Source of the DNA: Isoperla grammatica
Lineage: Eukaryota; Arthropoda; Insecta; Plecoptera; Perlodidae
NCBI GenBank assembly: GCA_945910005.1
Contig: OX246747.1
Location: forward strand, 2,402,254-2,466,253
Reading direction: 5' to 3'
DNA length: 64,000 nucleotides
Position 1 is the stretch's first letter. Every line of letters starts with the position of its first letter. The notes below the pieces were generated by a model. The model made no database searches, was not told where the DNA came from, and saw only the letters and a program-made list of their open reading frames with translations. Position numbers and translations under genes: made by a program. Below are positions 43,055 to 53,957 of the stretch, piece by piece.

Positions 43055-44145
43055 GTCAGCTGACAGCGGGGACAGTTTTGCGTGCTTATCCGCCGGGTCC
43101 ATAAGGAAGGGTTGGCGCCTGGTGGAACGTAGAAAATACCTGTTTTGTTTCTACTTATTACTTTCTCACCCCGCACATGACCCATTTCGCGCGCCGGTGT
43201 CACAGTCTCATATGACGTCAGACACACCTGACTCTTTGTTTATCTTGTGCACCTATTGACTTGTGTCATTAAGTTATTATTTTGTCATTCTTGTAAATGC
43301 AATTGCAGTTTGTTTACCGTTTGGGTAGTAAGTAAGGTTCAACTACATGGTGGACGTTTGTTAAGGTGACAACGGTTGTTGGATCTCACTGGTCGCGTCT
43401 TGCTGAGGCGATTTTCTAGTGTAGCTATATTTTGTTAATTCTGATATGCTGTTTTATGTAAAATATGTTCTCTTGGTCACATATATACATAAACGATACT
43501 ATCGTTCATTATATTATTGTGTGTGGTCTTAAAGCAATTTCTAGTTGACATTCTCCATCGCATCGCAGTTTTGTCCCGGTTTTTATTTTTGTCGTCGCCC
43601 ACGCTGTTCCCCCTCCATCTGGCGACTCCATGCAGTAGAATTTGCTTTAGGTACCGTTTGATACTTTTGTTTAGTTCGTATTCATCTTATTCTTTAATCA
43701 TCTGCTCAGTTTTGTAATTATATTTTCACACTTATACCATATTATTTCACAAGGTGTTTCTGAGTTTTCACATGCTGGTAAATCTATGAAATCATCAGAA
43801 TTAAATCTCGTAGTGTAAGGGGTCCCGCGCGAGTATTTTTTCACAAACTTACAGCGTCTTTGTGGGAGTTGTAGTAATTAGCTACGTTGTTATATTATAC
43901 TGTATAATTTAATATTTTTGTTATTCAATACTGTTTTATGTTATTTGGTAAACTATTATTAACAGTAACGAGGATACTTTTCATTAAATATATATATTCA
44001 ATATTCGCGTTTACTGCTGTTGCAATTCTAATAATACGTTATTCCTTATCAACCACCACCTTATAATAATTGAACACCGCTGGGGCTTTGTTCCTTTTTT
44101 TCCCAAAGCAGTCTGTTAATATTAATAATCATAATATTTATAAAC
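43055..44145. other. no gene seen
   Basis: AT-rich; no supported exon. Confidence 0.4.
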
Positions 44146-44147
44146 AG

Positions 44148-44251
44148 AAAGGAACTGGAGCCCGTTTTGAGTATCCCGGGAATAGAGGAGTCAACCCACG
44201 GCCCAGCTACACCATCAACCGCCAAGTGGCAGCGGCAGTGGCAGGCTTTGG
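44148..44251 (+). CDS. candidate 104-nt internal exon
   Basis: Between an acceptor-like ATAAACAG and a strong donor (TTTGG|GTAAGT). Reads KGTGARFEYPGNRGVNPRPS then YTINRQVAAAVAGFG. Codon content is more GC-rich than the flanks. Family not recognised. Confidence 0.35.
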
Positions 44252-44286
44252 GTAAGTCGTCACATTGCTAATGCTTCAAAATTGTC

Positions 44287-44930
44287 TTGGCTAGTATTAA
44301 TTCTGTATGCCTTCGTACTTGTAACTTAGTGTTTACGTTCTTCTCCCCAAACATGACTGAGGGACTGAGCACTGGTGTTGATGCACTTGTCCTTCCATTT
44401 ATCATCTGGCATTTCCCGGCATGTGTATGTCCTGACAAGTTTTATCGTCAGGGCTTCGTTGGATACAGTATGGTATGAATGGTATGACACTTTTTGTGTT
44501 TGGAGATTTAATCCATCACTGTTTTCTTACCTTTCCCGGAGAATGACGTCACTGTGTCGCATCCACTGAATGCGTGATAAGTAGCGTCTATGCTTACCAA
44601 CGCCAAATTCAATCCAAAGTTCATCCGCATTCAATTGGGGATAGGCGTGCAGTGTGATAATGACCACGTCCGAATCTACGGTGCTTATCATGATGTTTTG
44701 ATGATCAGTCAAACTTGAATTTTTTGCATTCAACAAAAGACGACCATCAACTTCTTCCTAAGTACACGGATCCACTGTTGTATCAATGGAGTCGTTGCTT
44801 GAAATCACATGTAAGCTTATTCCAACAGTGCACACAAGAGTGATCTGCTCACGAGTATCAACTCACACCAGTCGATGCGATAAGAAGTTAAAAAGTTCCG
44901 CTTTATTTTCATCCAATTTCATAAAGTTGG
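44287..44930. other. no gene seen
   Basis: No convincing coding or repeat sequence. Confidence 0.35.
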
Positions 44931-44937
44931 CCCAATT

Positions 44938-46951
44938 TTAGGGAGTGGGTGTTTTCGCAAGAACTTTAATACGGTCTCTTGTCCCACGTTGCAATCTAGC
45001 ACACTGTTTTATACATCTGTCTTTGGAGAAATGAGATAAACCTTTCTTTGATCTCTTTGGACGGCCTCGAGGATTAGTAATTTTTGAAAAATTAATACCA
45101 TCCCTAATAGTATGTAAATTTGTCTCTAATAATGGTCCCTGTGAAGTTTGTAAAATTCTAATGGTACTCCTGCCCAAGGACTGCTACCTTATCGTGGTGG
45201 GCAGGTTTGCGTGCTTTGTTGATCCCGAGAGCTATGCCGGCGGAAGCGTATGCTTCTGGTAGGGTCACCCTAGCCGGACTGGTCGAGGAGGAGAAGTCAG
45301 ACGAAGTGCAGTCCACACCCCAATCCCCTTTCCTCCCCTTTCCCCTTTCCTCACGCTCCCTCCTACTTGCCCTTTTCCTCCTCCAAACAGCCCCATATTT
45401 CATCTTCATATATAACCCACTCATTGTCTCGATTAGCCTCGTTGCAAAAATATGAGACGTTAAGCCCAAATAATCAATCTAATGGTACTGCTCAACACAC
45501 TTGGCGGAGATGTGTAATCTCGTGGCTGATCTAGAGCTGGTTCACTTGCAAACGTTGAATCTGAATCCATTATTAAAGAGGGATCTCTTTGCAGTGTCAC
45601 ATCTAATTGTTCTCTAACTTCTTAACTTGATACCTCTTGTTACATAAGTTAAGAGGAACATCATTCAAACAATAAAAGCACTGACATTAGTACTCTGAAT
45701 TAGTTGATCTTGGCCCCGATGAAGTTAAATTTAATGGTACTGAGGAATGAGAAGGATTATCTCGTAAGAGTGGTAGGCCTATACAATTCACATTTTAAGG
45801 GTTATGAAGACTGAATGGGGTATTTTGTAGAGTGGCATGTGAGTCAGAATACAGAGGTAAAGAAGAGTTAAAGTCATTATATTGTGTGGTTGTCTGTAGT
45901 TTAGAAATGCGCTCTGTGGAACGATCACGGCCTTGTGCTTCATCGCCTACGTTGTAGGTACTGGTAGTAGTATTAACGTGTGAAGACTTGCACAAGCCAA
46001 TATGTTCTGAATGGAAAGAGGAGCCTTGGATTTTTGAAAAGTCTTTGGACCTCATCTTTTCATAAAATTCCCCAAATGTGTTTGCCAACTCATTTCATTC
46101 TAAAGTGCCACATATAGAAGTAAAAGAAGCCATTGGTTTAAGAATTTCGATTCAGTTTTAAATTTCTTATTGCTACTCACTGGTTTTGAAAATATACTTG
46201 GGGAATGAAATTCACTGATGCACAAGAAATTCCTTGCGGCATTTCAATAATTTCCCTGTAAGTTTCCTTCCTCTAGCGTTCTTGAATCAAAGAAGGATTG
46301 ACCATGGCAATATCGCTTTCCCGACGAGCATAAAGCAAGTGTGCACATTGCAAAGAATGCTGCATGAAAGAGTGCAAGAACATTTCTGATATCTTCATTA
46401 ATAACATAACTTTTATTGTTGACAATGACACATGATGTTGAAAAGTTGGAACTGTAAGAATTTGTCTTCAACTTATCAATTTGGTAAACAACTATTTTTG
46501 ATACTTTTGAGTACGCACTTCTGATATTTCTGTATGTAACTCATCAGTGTGTTTGGTATTTATAAATGTATGCAATGTATGCAAAAAAATATAAATGCAT
46601 GCTGTTTCCAAAGTGCGAACAAAATATACAAGCCTCTCAACGGCTTCATGCAAATAATATGTACGTCCAATGAGAGCCTTCAGTTTTTGAATGACTCAAT
46701 CCTAGTATTGGTATCATTACCTAATGTGGGCAACTGCTTCCTATATGCAATAACCCACGTCTCTTTTATTGAATGCCAGTTTTTTCAAAGTAATTCCAAA
46801 AATGTTTAGGTTCAACGTTACGCAACTCATTTACATAATCTAAATACTCTTTCTCGGAGAATGAAAATAATACGGACTGGAAAATTTTGAAAAGTTGATC
46901 CTTCACCATTTTATTATAACCGTCGGCATTAAGGCCGGAATTCATAGTCAT
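44938..46951 (-). pseudogene. ZSWIM-like (MULE-derived) protein gene, broken
   Basis: Minus-strand blocks in protein order. 46951-46560: SEKEYLDYVNELRNVEPKHF, WNYFEK then, after a frame change, WHSIKETWVIAYRKQLPTLG and NTRIESF, matching the transposase-like core of ZSWIM1/3-type proteins. 46470-46190: SNFSTSCVIVNNKSYVINED, then a SWIM-like zinc motif (SFMQHSLQCAHLLYARRES) in another frame, with TAG replacing the usual Trp codon after SLIQER. 46090-45480: low-complexity linker, including TLQRDPSLIMDSDSTFASEP. 45157-44938, beyond a SINE insertion: GINFSKITNPRGRPKRSKKG, an AT-hook-like end, and a stop. Such genes derive from Mutator-like transposases. Stops, frameshifts and a SINE make this copy non-functional. 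Confidence 0.6.
45169..45477 (+). mobile_element. family A SINE with target duplication
   Basis: TCTAATGGTACT at 45157-45168 and 45478-45489. Starts exactly at CCTGCCC. Removing it restores the ZSWIM-like C-terminal reading frame (SPPSVLSST joined to IRILQTSQG). Confidence 0.95.
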
Positions 46952-47050
46952 CCCCTAGGGGTTCGCGAACCCCTAGGGGACCCCTAGGAGCTTGATTTGT
47001 AAGGGGTAGGTGTGCAAGCTGCCTCCCCTAGGGATCCCCTAGGGGAGAGA
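46951..47050. repeat. CCCCTAGGGG palindrome cluster
   Basis: 46951-46980 is a perfect 30-bp palindrome centred on TTCGCGAA. TCCCCTAGGG recurs at 46980, 47024 and 47035. Related CCCTAGGGGCGCCC sequences form an inverted pair at 54603 and 54668. Confidence 0.9.
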
Positions 47051-47329
47051 ACAATGGCGGCTGCCGCTGGAGCGTGTACGTGCATTGAATTTAATATGAT
47101 TAAGATATAATTTCGATGACCAGTGCTTTCAAGAAATTAACATAATATAAAAGACAAAACTATGGTAAGTACTTTTATAACACACACTTCCAGTAAATGA
47201 AAGTAAATTTCGTAAACTTTATTACTGAAATCATGCTTTATTTCCATATTTGAACTCAGTTTTAGGCCTTGTTTGCATCCACCTGGGACAAGGTGACACT
47301 TCAACGATGGGGATTTTTTTTTTTGTACT

Positions 47330-48183
47330 TGGGAAAAAAAAAGCTCACAAAGCTTTGGCCTAGAGGATGAGGCTCCGGATGAGGCCTTGTTCACCAGTCT
47401 TCTGACAGCCAGGGCACTAGTTGCCAGTGGGACTGCAGTCTGTACGAAGTTGGCATTTATCTGCTTCGTGGCTATTCCCCACGTGTAGGATGCATTATAC
47501 AAATTGGCATATTTCTTTGTGTTAAGCTCTTCAACGCCAGGAATGCAGAGCAGCCTTCCATATGGAGCCATGTTGCCCGCCCTGGCTTTGTAGGCATTTA
47601 TAGCCCTGGTAAATGCTACAGCCTCAGCCGGTATTACTTGGAGGTACAAGGCCGATGTGCCCCTATTGATCATGTTTTCCATCAGCTCTACTGACTTCAT
47701 TTGGGCATAGTGATAAATAAGTCGAACCTGAGTCATAACGTGCCCTTTCAGAGAGGTGGTGTTTTCTACATATGAGATAACCAATTTGATGAATGACATA
47801 AGAGCGTTCTTGTATTTCTGGTTGTTGTCTGAAACACCGCAGAGCAAATTGATTTGTCTTTCAGTTAGGTCCTCGGCATCTATCAAGTCAAGAGCTGATG
47901 CTTCTGCAAGAGCGGCTTTCCACCGTTTTGAGAGATAGGCGCTGTTATTCCCATCTACTGGCTTGGCCAGTGTGGTCAGAAACGACATGCCTAAAAAGGC
48001 TACTCGCTGGTGAGTTTCTGCTATGGAGGGGCCCTTGTCCAGTACACACACTGCAACTTCATACTCATTTGGTCTAACACCTATGAGGCCACCAACCACC
48101 AGCCAAGGTATGAGTGACCAGCTGACCGTGAACTTTACCGGCCGGGTAGTGACGTACAAGGATGTGTGCAGGGCCATCCGCAA
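47330..48183 (-). pseudogene. RNA-virus nucleoprotein-like ORF (candidate endogenous viral element)
   Basis: An intronless open frame of about 285 residues (the frame runs on to 47137 but the last ~60 residues look unrelated). The N-terminal part has SWSLIPWLVVGGLIGVRPNE; the mid part is mostly helical with YLSKRWKAALAEASALDLI; later segments include TSALYLQVIPAEAVAFTRAI and PYGRLLCIPGVEELNTKKY. This resembles the conserved core of nucleoproteins of non-segmented negative-strand RNA viruses, which coat the viral RNA; copies of such genes are known as fossils in invertebrate genomes. I cannot place it in a virus family. No start-to-stop viral gene boundaries, neighbouring viral genes or poly-A tail are visible. 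An unrelated host or transposon protein remains possible. Confidence 0.4.
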
Positions 48184-48194
48184 CCTTGACCGTC

Positions 48195-48240
48195 CATCTG
48201 TCTGTCTGTCCGTTTATCTGTCCGTATGTCCGTTCACGCG
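48195..48240. repeat. (CTGT/CCGT)n microsatellite
   Basis: Degenerate CTGTCTGTCCGTTTATCTGT run next to the nucleoprotein-like ORF. Confidence 0.8.
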
Positions 48241-48345
48241 ACAGCAGCCGAACACGCTCCTTGTAGGAGTAATTATGCCCCCTTTCAATATTCCAGTCCA
48301 GCCACATTTTAGTTTTTTCTTTTTTAATATCCATAAATATAGAGA

Positions 48346-48535
48346 TTGATTTTTGGTGTTTAACGACGTACTCGACAGCTTAGGTCATGCACATGAATGA
48401 TCTCTTCCAAATCAGATCAACAATTCAATTATACATACATCTCAGGGGTCGTCATCAGGGCTAGGAAGAAGGGAGGGCAGGACCAAGTGCGAAGAAGAAA
48501 CTTAACTGGGAATAGTGTGGGGGGAGGGGGGGTGT
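48346..48535 (-). mobile_element. SINE-like repeat, family E
   Basis: In its own direction: C-rich start, CACTTGGTCCTGCCCTCCC body shared with B/C, then CTGTCGAGTACGTCGTTAAA tail and (ATC)n. Shows the B/C body joined to a different tail. Confidence 0.65.
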
Positions 48536-48539
48536 CTAC

Positions 48540-49706
48540 TTTTTGTCGCACATTTGATTGAAGAAATCGTTTCTTCCAAACTTCTTCATATCACAAATAT
48601 AGTGGACCTCTTAAAAAAATTCGCCTTACATTTAAAAAAGCGATGTACATAAATATTTTCTTCGCAATTCCGAAAGCGACCAATATCTGTCGCTTCAAAA
48701 TTTGTTTGATTCATGCACATTGAAGAAAAACTTGAAAACAAAAACTAGAGTGGACCGTCTTCTTACCTACATTAAAATGATTTACGTATAAAGGTTCCGT
48801 GTTCCGTTTTAACGTCCTAAACGAGGTTAGGCTGGTTATACAAGACAATGAGTAATAAGTGAAGTGGACTTGTTCTTGTCATGAAAATACAATTGAACAA
48901 CAGACAGTTGGAACAGATGTTCACGAAAGATGGCATCTATATCTACGTTTGAACAATAATGTGTGTACGGTTTGCAATTTTGTCGGGAAGTATTTAATTA
49001 CATAAAGTCGGCCCATGGCCACCGCTGCATTTTATTTGCAGTTAGTTTGGTGTCCTATACTGCTTGTTGTTCATACTCGTTTCAGAAAACTAAAAATAAT
49101 AATAGTTACAACATTTTTATATTCACTATACAAACTGTAATCATTAAGGAATTGTACAAGAAATTGTACAATATTAATGGCTGGTTGGTTCTTGTATCTC
49201 GAGGCCCCTATTCTATAAGCAATTGATATTTTTTCTTACTTCAGTGGTAAACACATTCTCAAAAAAAGTTTAAGAGCCATAAACAATAATTTAGATTTAC
49301 GGAACACTTAAAATGCAAGCAAGTTTGCAAATAGCACGCTCTAAGTGTCCAATTTATTATACGAAAGTCTCAAAATCACTTGTAACACGATTTTCGTTAA
49401 AAAACAAACTTTCGCACAAAACGACAAAACTACCAACTCGCATCAAAAAAAAAAACACCAACTATAAACGCTCGCTTATAATGAATAATCTATCCAACCT
49501 TAATTCTATTACGTCACAAAAACCAAAAAATACTAGCATCGAGCGCGGTCAAGTCCGCTGTTCCAGTTTCCATAGATTGAGTTCGTGCTCGATGCCAGAC
49601 TGCTTAATTTCGGTGAGCGGTCACAATCACACAACAGGTGTTTTGTCCGACTATAAATTACTGGCGAGGCGGCTACTAGAGTTCTTTCCATATCAAGACA
49701 CATGCT

Positions 49707-49710
<4 letters not shown>
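48540..49710. other. no gene seen
   Basis: AT-rich; short open frames have no recognisable content. Confidence 0.4.

Positions 49711-49711
<1 letters not shown>

Positions 49712-49743
<32 letters not shown>
49712..49743. repeat. (TA)n microsatellite, left of Penelope-like element 2
   Basis: About 32 bp of TA. Matches the longer (TA)n on the other side of the element. Confidence 0.95.
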
Positions 49744-49747
<4 letters not shown>

Positions 49748-49839
49748 AGACGTAAATTTTCGTAGACAAACTGAGATGTTGGAGAGGGTTTTTGGGTATT
49801 AGTCCACGTTTTGTGAGATTGTTTTTTCACATACCTTTT

Positions 49840-49883
49840 TTCACAACGTTTCGCCGACAAATGTTGCGGCATCATCAGGTGAC
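49840..49883 (-). ncRNA. hammerhead-like motif, left arm of element 2
   Basis: Minus strand: CTGATGA, stem GCCG/CGGC with a 10-base loop, GAAACGTT. Its inverted twin is in the right arm at 51717-51760. Confidence 0.6.
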
Positions 49884-50245
49884 AGGTCCGGGTCGCGTGT
49901 GTTGTCGTCGCGAACGCCTGGGCTCGACTGTACCGAGAGTGTTGCAATCCTTGTGCACGTCATGCACCGCACCGATCACAGCGCTCGGTGGAGACTGCCT
50001 GGCGGTGCAAGCGGTAACTAGTTGCAGTGGCGCACTGCTCGTGCACAATCTTGCTCTGCTCCTGGTCAAGGGAGGAGAGATGACGTTGTTGTTGTCGTCA
50101 CCCTGGTTTGAGACACCCGGAGCCCTTGAAGCGAGTGTCTCATCCCTATGCGGCAAGCGGTGCGTCGTGTCAGAGTTGTTGTCACTTGTCATGTGTTCAC
50201 CGCTGATGTTGGGTTCCTCTTCCATGTCCTTGATTTGTAAGGCGG

Positions 50246-51431
50246 TTAAAACCGGAGACCATGTAGCCGAGAGGCTGCGGCTATCATTTTGTTTTTCATA
50301 CAGTAGGGTCTCTTCTCGATTTCAATCGCCTCTCTGACGATTCTAGGGTTAAGGCGTTCGATGCCTGCCAACACCCTAGCGTTGTCGAAGTCAATGACGT
50401 GATTAGATCGCAGTGTGTGCTGTGCCAGCGCCGAGGCTTTGTCTCCCTTGTTGACCGCTAGTTTGTGTTCTCTAAGGCGTGACGATATTCTGCGCCCGGT
50501 CTGCCCTACGTAGGTAGAGTTGCAACCCCCACACGGAACCTCGTACACTCCGTGGGTTTCCAAGGGTATATGGTCTTTGGCTTTTCTCAACATCGTGTTG
50601 ATTTTTCTGTCGGTGTTGAAAATAGTTCTTATGCCCTCTTTTTTTAGCAACCGCCCTATACGGTCAGTGGTGCCCTTGACATAGGGCAGCATGGCCGTAG
50701 CGACTGGTTTTTCCGACTCATTCTTAGTATCGCGGTCAGGAACGTGGCTGAACGCTTTGGCAATACACCTGTTAGAAAAACCATTGAATTGTAAAGCGTT
50801 GCGTACTATGGCCATTTCTTCCTTAGTACTTTCCTCGTCCGCCAGCCTTCTAGATCTGATAGCTAACGTTTTAGCTAGTGCGTCAAGTTGCGCCGGATGA
50901 TGATGGGATGCAGCATTAAGATACCTGTCTGTGTGGGTTGGCTTCCTATATACTGTGTGCCCAAGGCTGCCGTCGGCTCGTTTAATTATTAGTACGTCCA
51001 GGAAGGCAATTTTCCCCTTTTCCTCCACCTCCATAGTGAATTTAATCTTGGGATGTTGGTTATTCAGGTGGATGAGGAAACTGTCCAGTTCTTCTCTGCT
51101 ATATGGCCATATGGCAAACGTGTCATCCACATATCTGACCCATACACTGGGCTTTAAGGGGGCTGTAGCTAGTGCTTTGGTTTCTAAGTCCACCATAAAC
51201 AAATTGGCCACTACGGGGGATAGGGGTGACCCCATGGGTGCCCCCTCTATTTGCTTGTAGATGGTATTATCATATGTAAAATATGTGTTCGTTAGACAGT
51301 GTTCAGCGAGATCCATCAGGTGCGCGGGTCGTTTGTACTGCTCCTTAATAATGGTAAGGGACTCCTTAATCGGCACTTGGGTAAACAAAGATACCACGTC
51401 AAAACTTACTAAAATGTGGTTGGATGGGGGG
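50246..51431 (-). CDS. Penelope-like RT with GIY-YIG endonuclease, N-terminus missing
   Basis: About 395 residues of retroelement protein, entered from the arm in an open frame: NHILVSFDVVSLFTQVPIKE, IEGAPMGSPLSPVVANLFMV, the catalytic SVWVRYVDDTFAIWPYSREE and GKIAFLDVLIIKRADGSLGH (RT). Then GVYEVPCGGCNSTYVGQTGR and RISSRLREHKLAVNKGDKAS (GIY-YIG endonuclease), and RIVREAIEIEKRPYCMKNK near the end. The RT begins inside its finger region, so the copy is 5' truncated at the arm junction. No internal stop. The frame upstream through the arm and (TA)n to 51982 is fortuitous. Confidence 0.9.
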
Positions 51432-51716
51432 ACGCACCGCTTGCCGCATAGGGATGAGACACTCGCTTCAAGGGCTCCGGGTGTCTCAAACCAGGGTGAC
51501 AACAACAACGTCATCTCTCCTCCCTTGACCAGGAGCAGAGCAAGATTGTGCACGAGCAGTGCGCCACTGCAACTAGTTACCGCTTGCACCGCCAGGCAGT
51601 CTCCACCGAGCGCTGTGATCGGTGCGGTGCATGACGTGCACAAGGATTGCAACACTCTCGGTACAGTCGAGCCCAGGCGTTCGCGACGACAACACACGCG
51701 ACCCGGACCTGTCACC

Positions 51717-51760
51717 TGATGATGCCGCAACATTTGTCGGCGAAACGTTGTGAAAAAAGG
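51717..51760 (+). ncRNA. hammerhead-like motif, right arm of element 2
   Basis: Plus strand: CCTGATGATGCCG ... CGGCGAAACGTT. Same sequence as the left-arm copy, opposite strand. Confidence 0.6.
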
Positions 51761-51815
51761 TATGTGAAAAAACAACCTCCTCACAAAACGTGGACTAATA
51801 CCCAAAAACCCTCTC

Positions 51816-51821
<6 letters not shown>

Positions 51822-51867
<46 letters not shown>
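51822..51867. repeat. (TA)n microsatellite between elements
   Basis: About 46 bp of uninterrupted TA, on the right side of Penelope-like element 2. Confidence 0.95.
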
Positions 51868-51872
<5 letters not shown>

Positions 51873-52210
51873 TATTTTTCAAGAACACTCTTGACGTGGT
51901 AGTTATGTGAAATCCAGAAATTAAAAAACCAACCCCGACTGGGAATCGAACCCAGGTCTCCCACTTGCCGGGTGGGCGCCATAACCCCTAGACCACCGGG
52001 ACCAGTAATTCAATGACTGGATGTAGTGCATTAAGATAGATTGTGGCGGTGGAACAACACTGCAACGCTTGGGTTACACTATTTTTTTAATTTCTGGATT
52101 TCACATATATATATATTTATATGTGAAATCCAGAAATTTAACATTTTTCACATTTTATTTCTGGATTTCACATAACATCCACGACAAGAGTGTTCTTAAA
52201 AAATATTCAT
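51868..52210. mobile_element. palindromic element with internal tRNA-like sequence, set in (TA)n
   Basis: Outer inverted ends of about 54 bp: ATGAATATTTTTCAAGAACA on the left and the near complement ending at 52210. Within them TATGTGAAATCCAGAAATT recurs four times in both orientations (51905, 52087, 52121 and 52160 areas). (TA)n lies on both sides. It separates the two Penelope-like elements. Confidence 0.75.
51930..52003 (-). tRNA. tRNA-like sequence, probably not functional
   Basis: Reads GGTCCCGGTGGTCTAGGGGT ... CCCACCCGGCAAGTGGG ... CTGGGTTCGATTCCCAG. The A box (TGGTCTAGGGGTTA), anticodon stem (CCCAC/GTGGG) and a perfect T arm are present. The acceptor stem relies on wobble pairs and position 33 is C instead of T, so normal decoding is doubtful. 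Anticodon triplet GGC by position. Confidence 0.45.
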
Positions 52211-52230
52211 AGATATATATATATATATAT
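52211..52230. repeat. (TA)n left of Penelope-like element 3
   Basis: Short TA run; a matching TA run is at 54120-54137. Confidence 0.9.
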
Positions 52231-52319
52231 ATATGTAGTAGTAGGTTTTCGGGTTGCTGTCCACGTTACTTGCTCTTTAGAGACTGGTTGCTGGCCCAGA
52301 AATGGGCCATTGTCAATGT

Positions 52320-52362
52320 CTCGACGTTTCGACAAAATCGCATTTGCCATCTTCAGGAAGAT
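52320..52362 (-). ncRNA. hammerhead-like motif, left arm of element 3
   Basis: Minus strand: CCTGAAGA, stem GGCAAA/TTTGTC (one G-T pair), GAAACGTCGAG. The inverted twin is at 53958-54001. Confidence 0.6.
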
Positions 52363-52639
52363 TCGTTGGTTTCCGAAGCTGAGAACCGAATGGTTTCCTC
52401 TCCGGTGTGTCCATTGTTTTATACCTAGCCTGGTGCGCTGTTATTGGTTCGCTAGGAGACCGATTCGCAGCTAGCCAATGGCGTGACGGCGTGTGTGTTG
52501 AGCGGTGGCGACGACAGCGCTTAGAGTGCGGCCTCGTCGAACTACAGCGCACCGGCGAGCGCACCGGCGTTCGTTCCCACCCGGCCGCGCGGGCCGATGT
52601 GCCCCTCTCTCGCAGTCCCGTCGCTCGGCCCGTCGGTCT

Positions 52640-53825
52640 TTAGATCTTGTTGGGACGCGCTCGGCTTCTCGTGGTCGGACCCGTGTATGCCGCTACGTCG
52701 GGCGTGATCCTGTCGGTGTATTTCTTTCTTCGTTTGTCACCTGGCTTCGGCGGTGGTACTGCATCTGGGGGTGGGTTTATAGGTGTTACTTGTCGCGCCG
52801 CCAAGATGCTCTTCCATACTGCGGGGAGCGTGAGTGAGTCGTCTCGTTTGTTCATAGAGTGTTCTCGTTTGACAATCTCAATGGCTTCTCGGATGGTCCT
52901 TGTGCGATAGTGTTCCACTTTGGCCAGTGTCTTTGTATTTTCAAAGTCAATCCAATGGGCTGTAGCGTCCACGTGTTGAGCCAGAGACGACGACCTCTCC
53001 CTGCGCTCTACCGCCAGTCTATGTTCTCTGAGGCGGGCGGAGACGCGCCGATTGGTTTGGCCTACGTAGGTTTTCCCGCAGCAGCCGCATGGTACCTCGT
53101 AGACGCCCTGGGCTTCTAAAGGGATAGAAACTTTGACGTTCCTCAGTAGGGATGAGATCTGCCTATCTGTGTTAAAGATAGTGGCGATGTTTTCTTTCTT
53201 AAGAATCTTCTTTATTCTGTCCGTGATTCCTTTTATGTATGGCATGTGGGCAGTACCTAAAGGCTTTTTCTCTTGCTCTTCGGCGACTTTAAACTCTCGG
53301 TTGGCTTGTTTATAGGCCTTTGAGATTACGTAATTATCGTAACCATTGGCGAGAAGAGCTCTCCTCAGTCCCATCATCTCGTCTTTCACGTGCTCCTTGT
53401 CTGCCAGTTTCTTAGACCTCGTGGCGAGTGTTTGAACCACTGACTTGAGCTGGGCCGGGTGATGGTGAGAGGCTGCGTTGAGATACCGATTAGTGTGGGT
53501 AGGCTTGCGGTAGACCGTGTGACCGAGGCTCCCGTCGCTCCGTTTCATCACTAATACGTCCAAGAATGGTAGCTGGTTCTGATGTTCCACTTCCATCGTG
53601 AACTTGATCTGGTCGTGTTGTTTGTTGAGGTGGCACAAGAAATTATCGAGAGTCTCTCTCCCATGAGGCCAAATCGCAAAGATGTCGTCAATATATCGTT
53701 TGAAAAACGTGGGTTTTAGTAGCGCTGATTCGAGAGCTCGTACTTCTAGTTCTTCCATAAACAGATTGGCGATGATCGGTGAGAGAGGCGATCCCATAGG
53801 TGCTCCTTGGACCTGTTTGTACATC
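52640..53825 (-). CDS. Penelope-like RT with GIY-YIG endonuclease, N-terminus missing
   Basis: 394 residues. Begins MYKQVQGAPMGSPLSPIIAN, right at the arm junction, so the RT lacks more of its N-terminus than element 2. Catalytic FKRYIDDIFAIWPHGRETLD; NQLPFLDVLVMKRSDGSLGH; endonuclease GVYEVPCGCCGKTYVGQTNR, RVSARLREHRLAVERRERSS; then YRTRTIREAIEIVKREHSMN and a basic C-terminus (KPGDKRRKKYTDRITPDVAA). No internal stops. About 60% similar to element 2 by eye, so a different subfamily. GC content is clearly higher than the flanks. Confidence 0.9.
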
Positions 53826-53957
53826 TGACGCCGTCACGCCATTGGCTAGCTGCGAATCGGTCTCCTAGCGAACCAATAACAGCGCACCAGGCTAGGTATA
53901 AAACAATGGACACACCGGAGAGGAAACCATTCGGTTCTCAGCTTCGGAAACCAACGA

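Larger units (their letters stand above)
49744..51821 (-). mobile_element. Penelope-like element 2 with 390-bp inverted arms
   Basis: Coding body 50246-51431 (minus) between inverted arms 49776-50165 and 51432-51821, equal in length and nearly identical. The arms end where the (TA)n begins. Long terminal inverted or direct partial copies are a hallmark of Penelope-like elements. Confidence 0.9.

Noticed and set aside
51432..51982. N-terminal extension of the element 2 frame through the arm and (TA)n
   Set aside because: It translates an inverted arm and a microsatellite (IYIYIY); the RT homology begins only after the arm.
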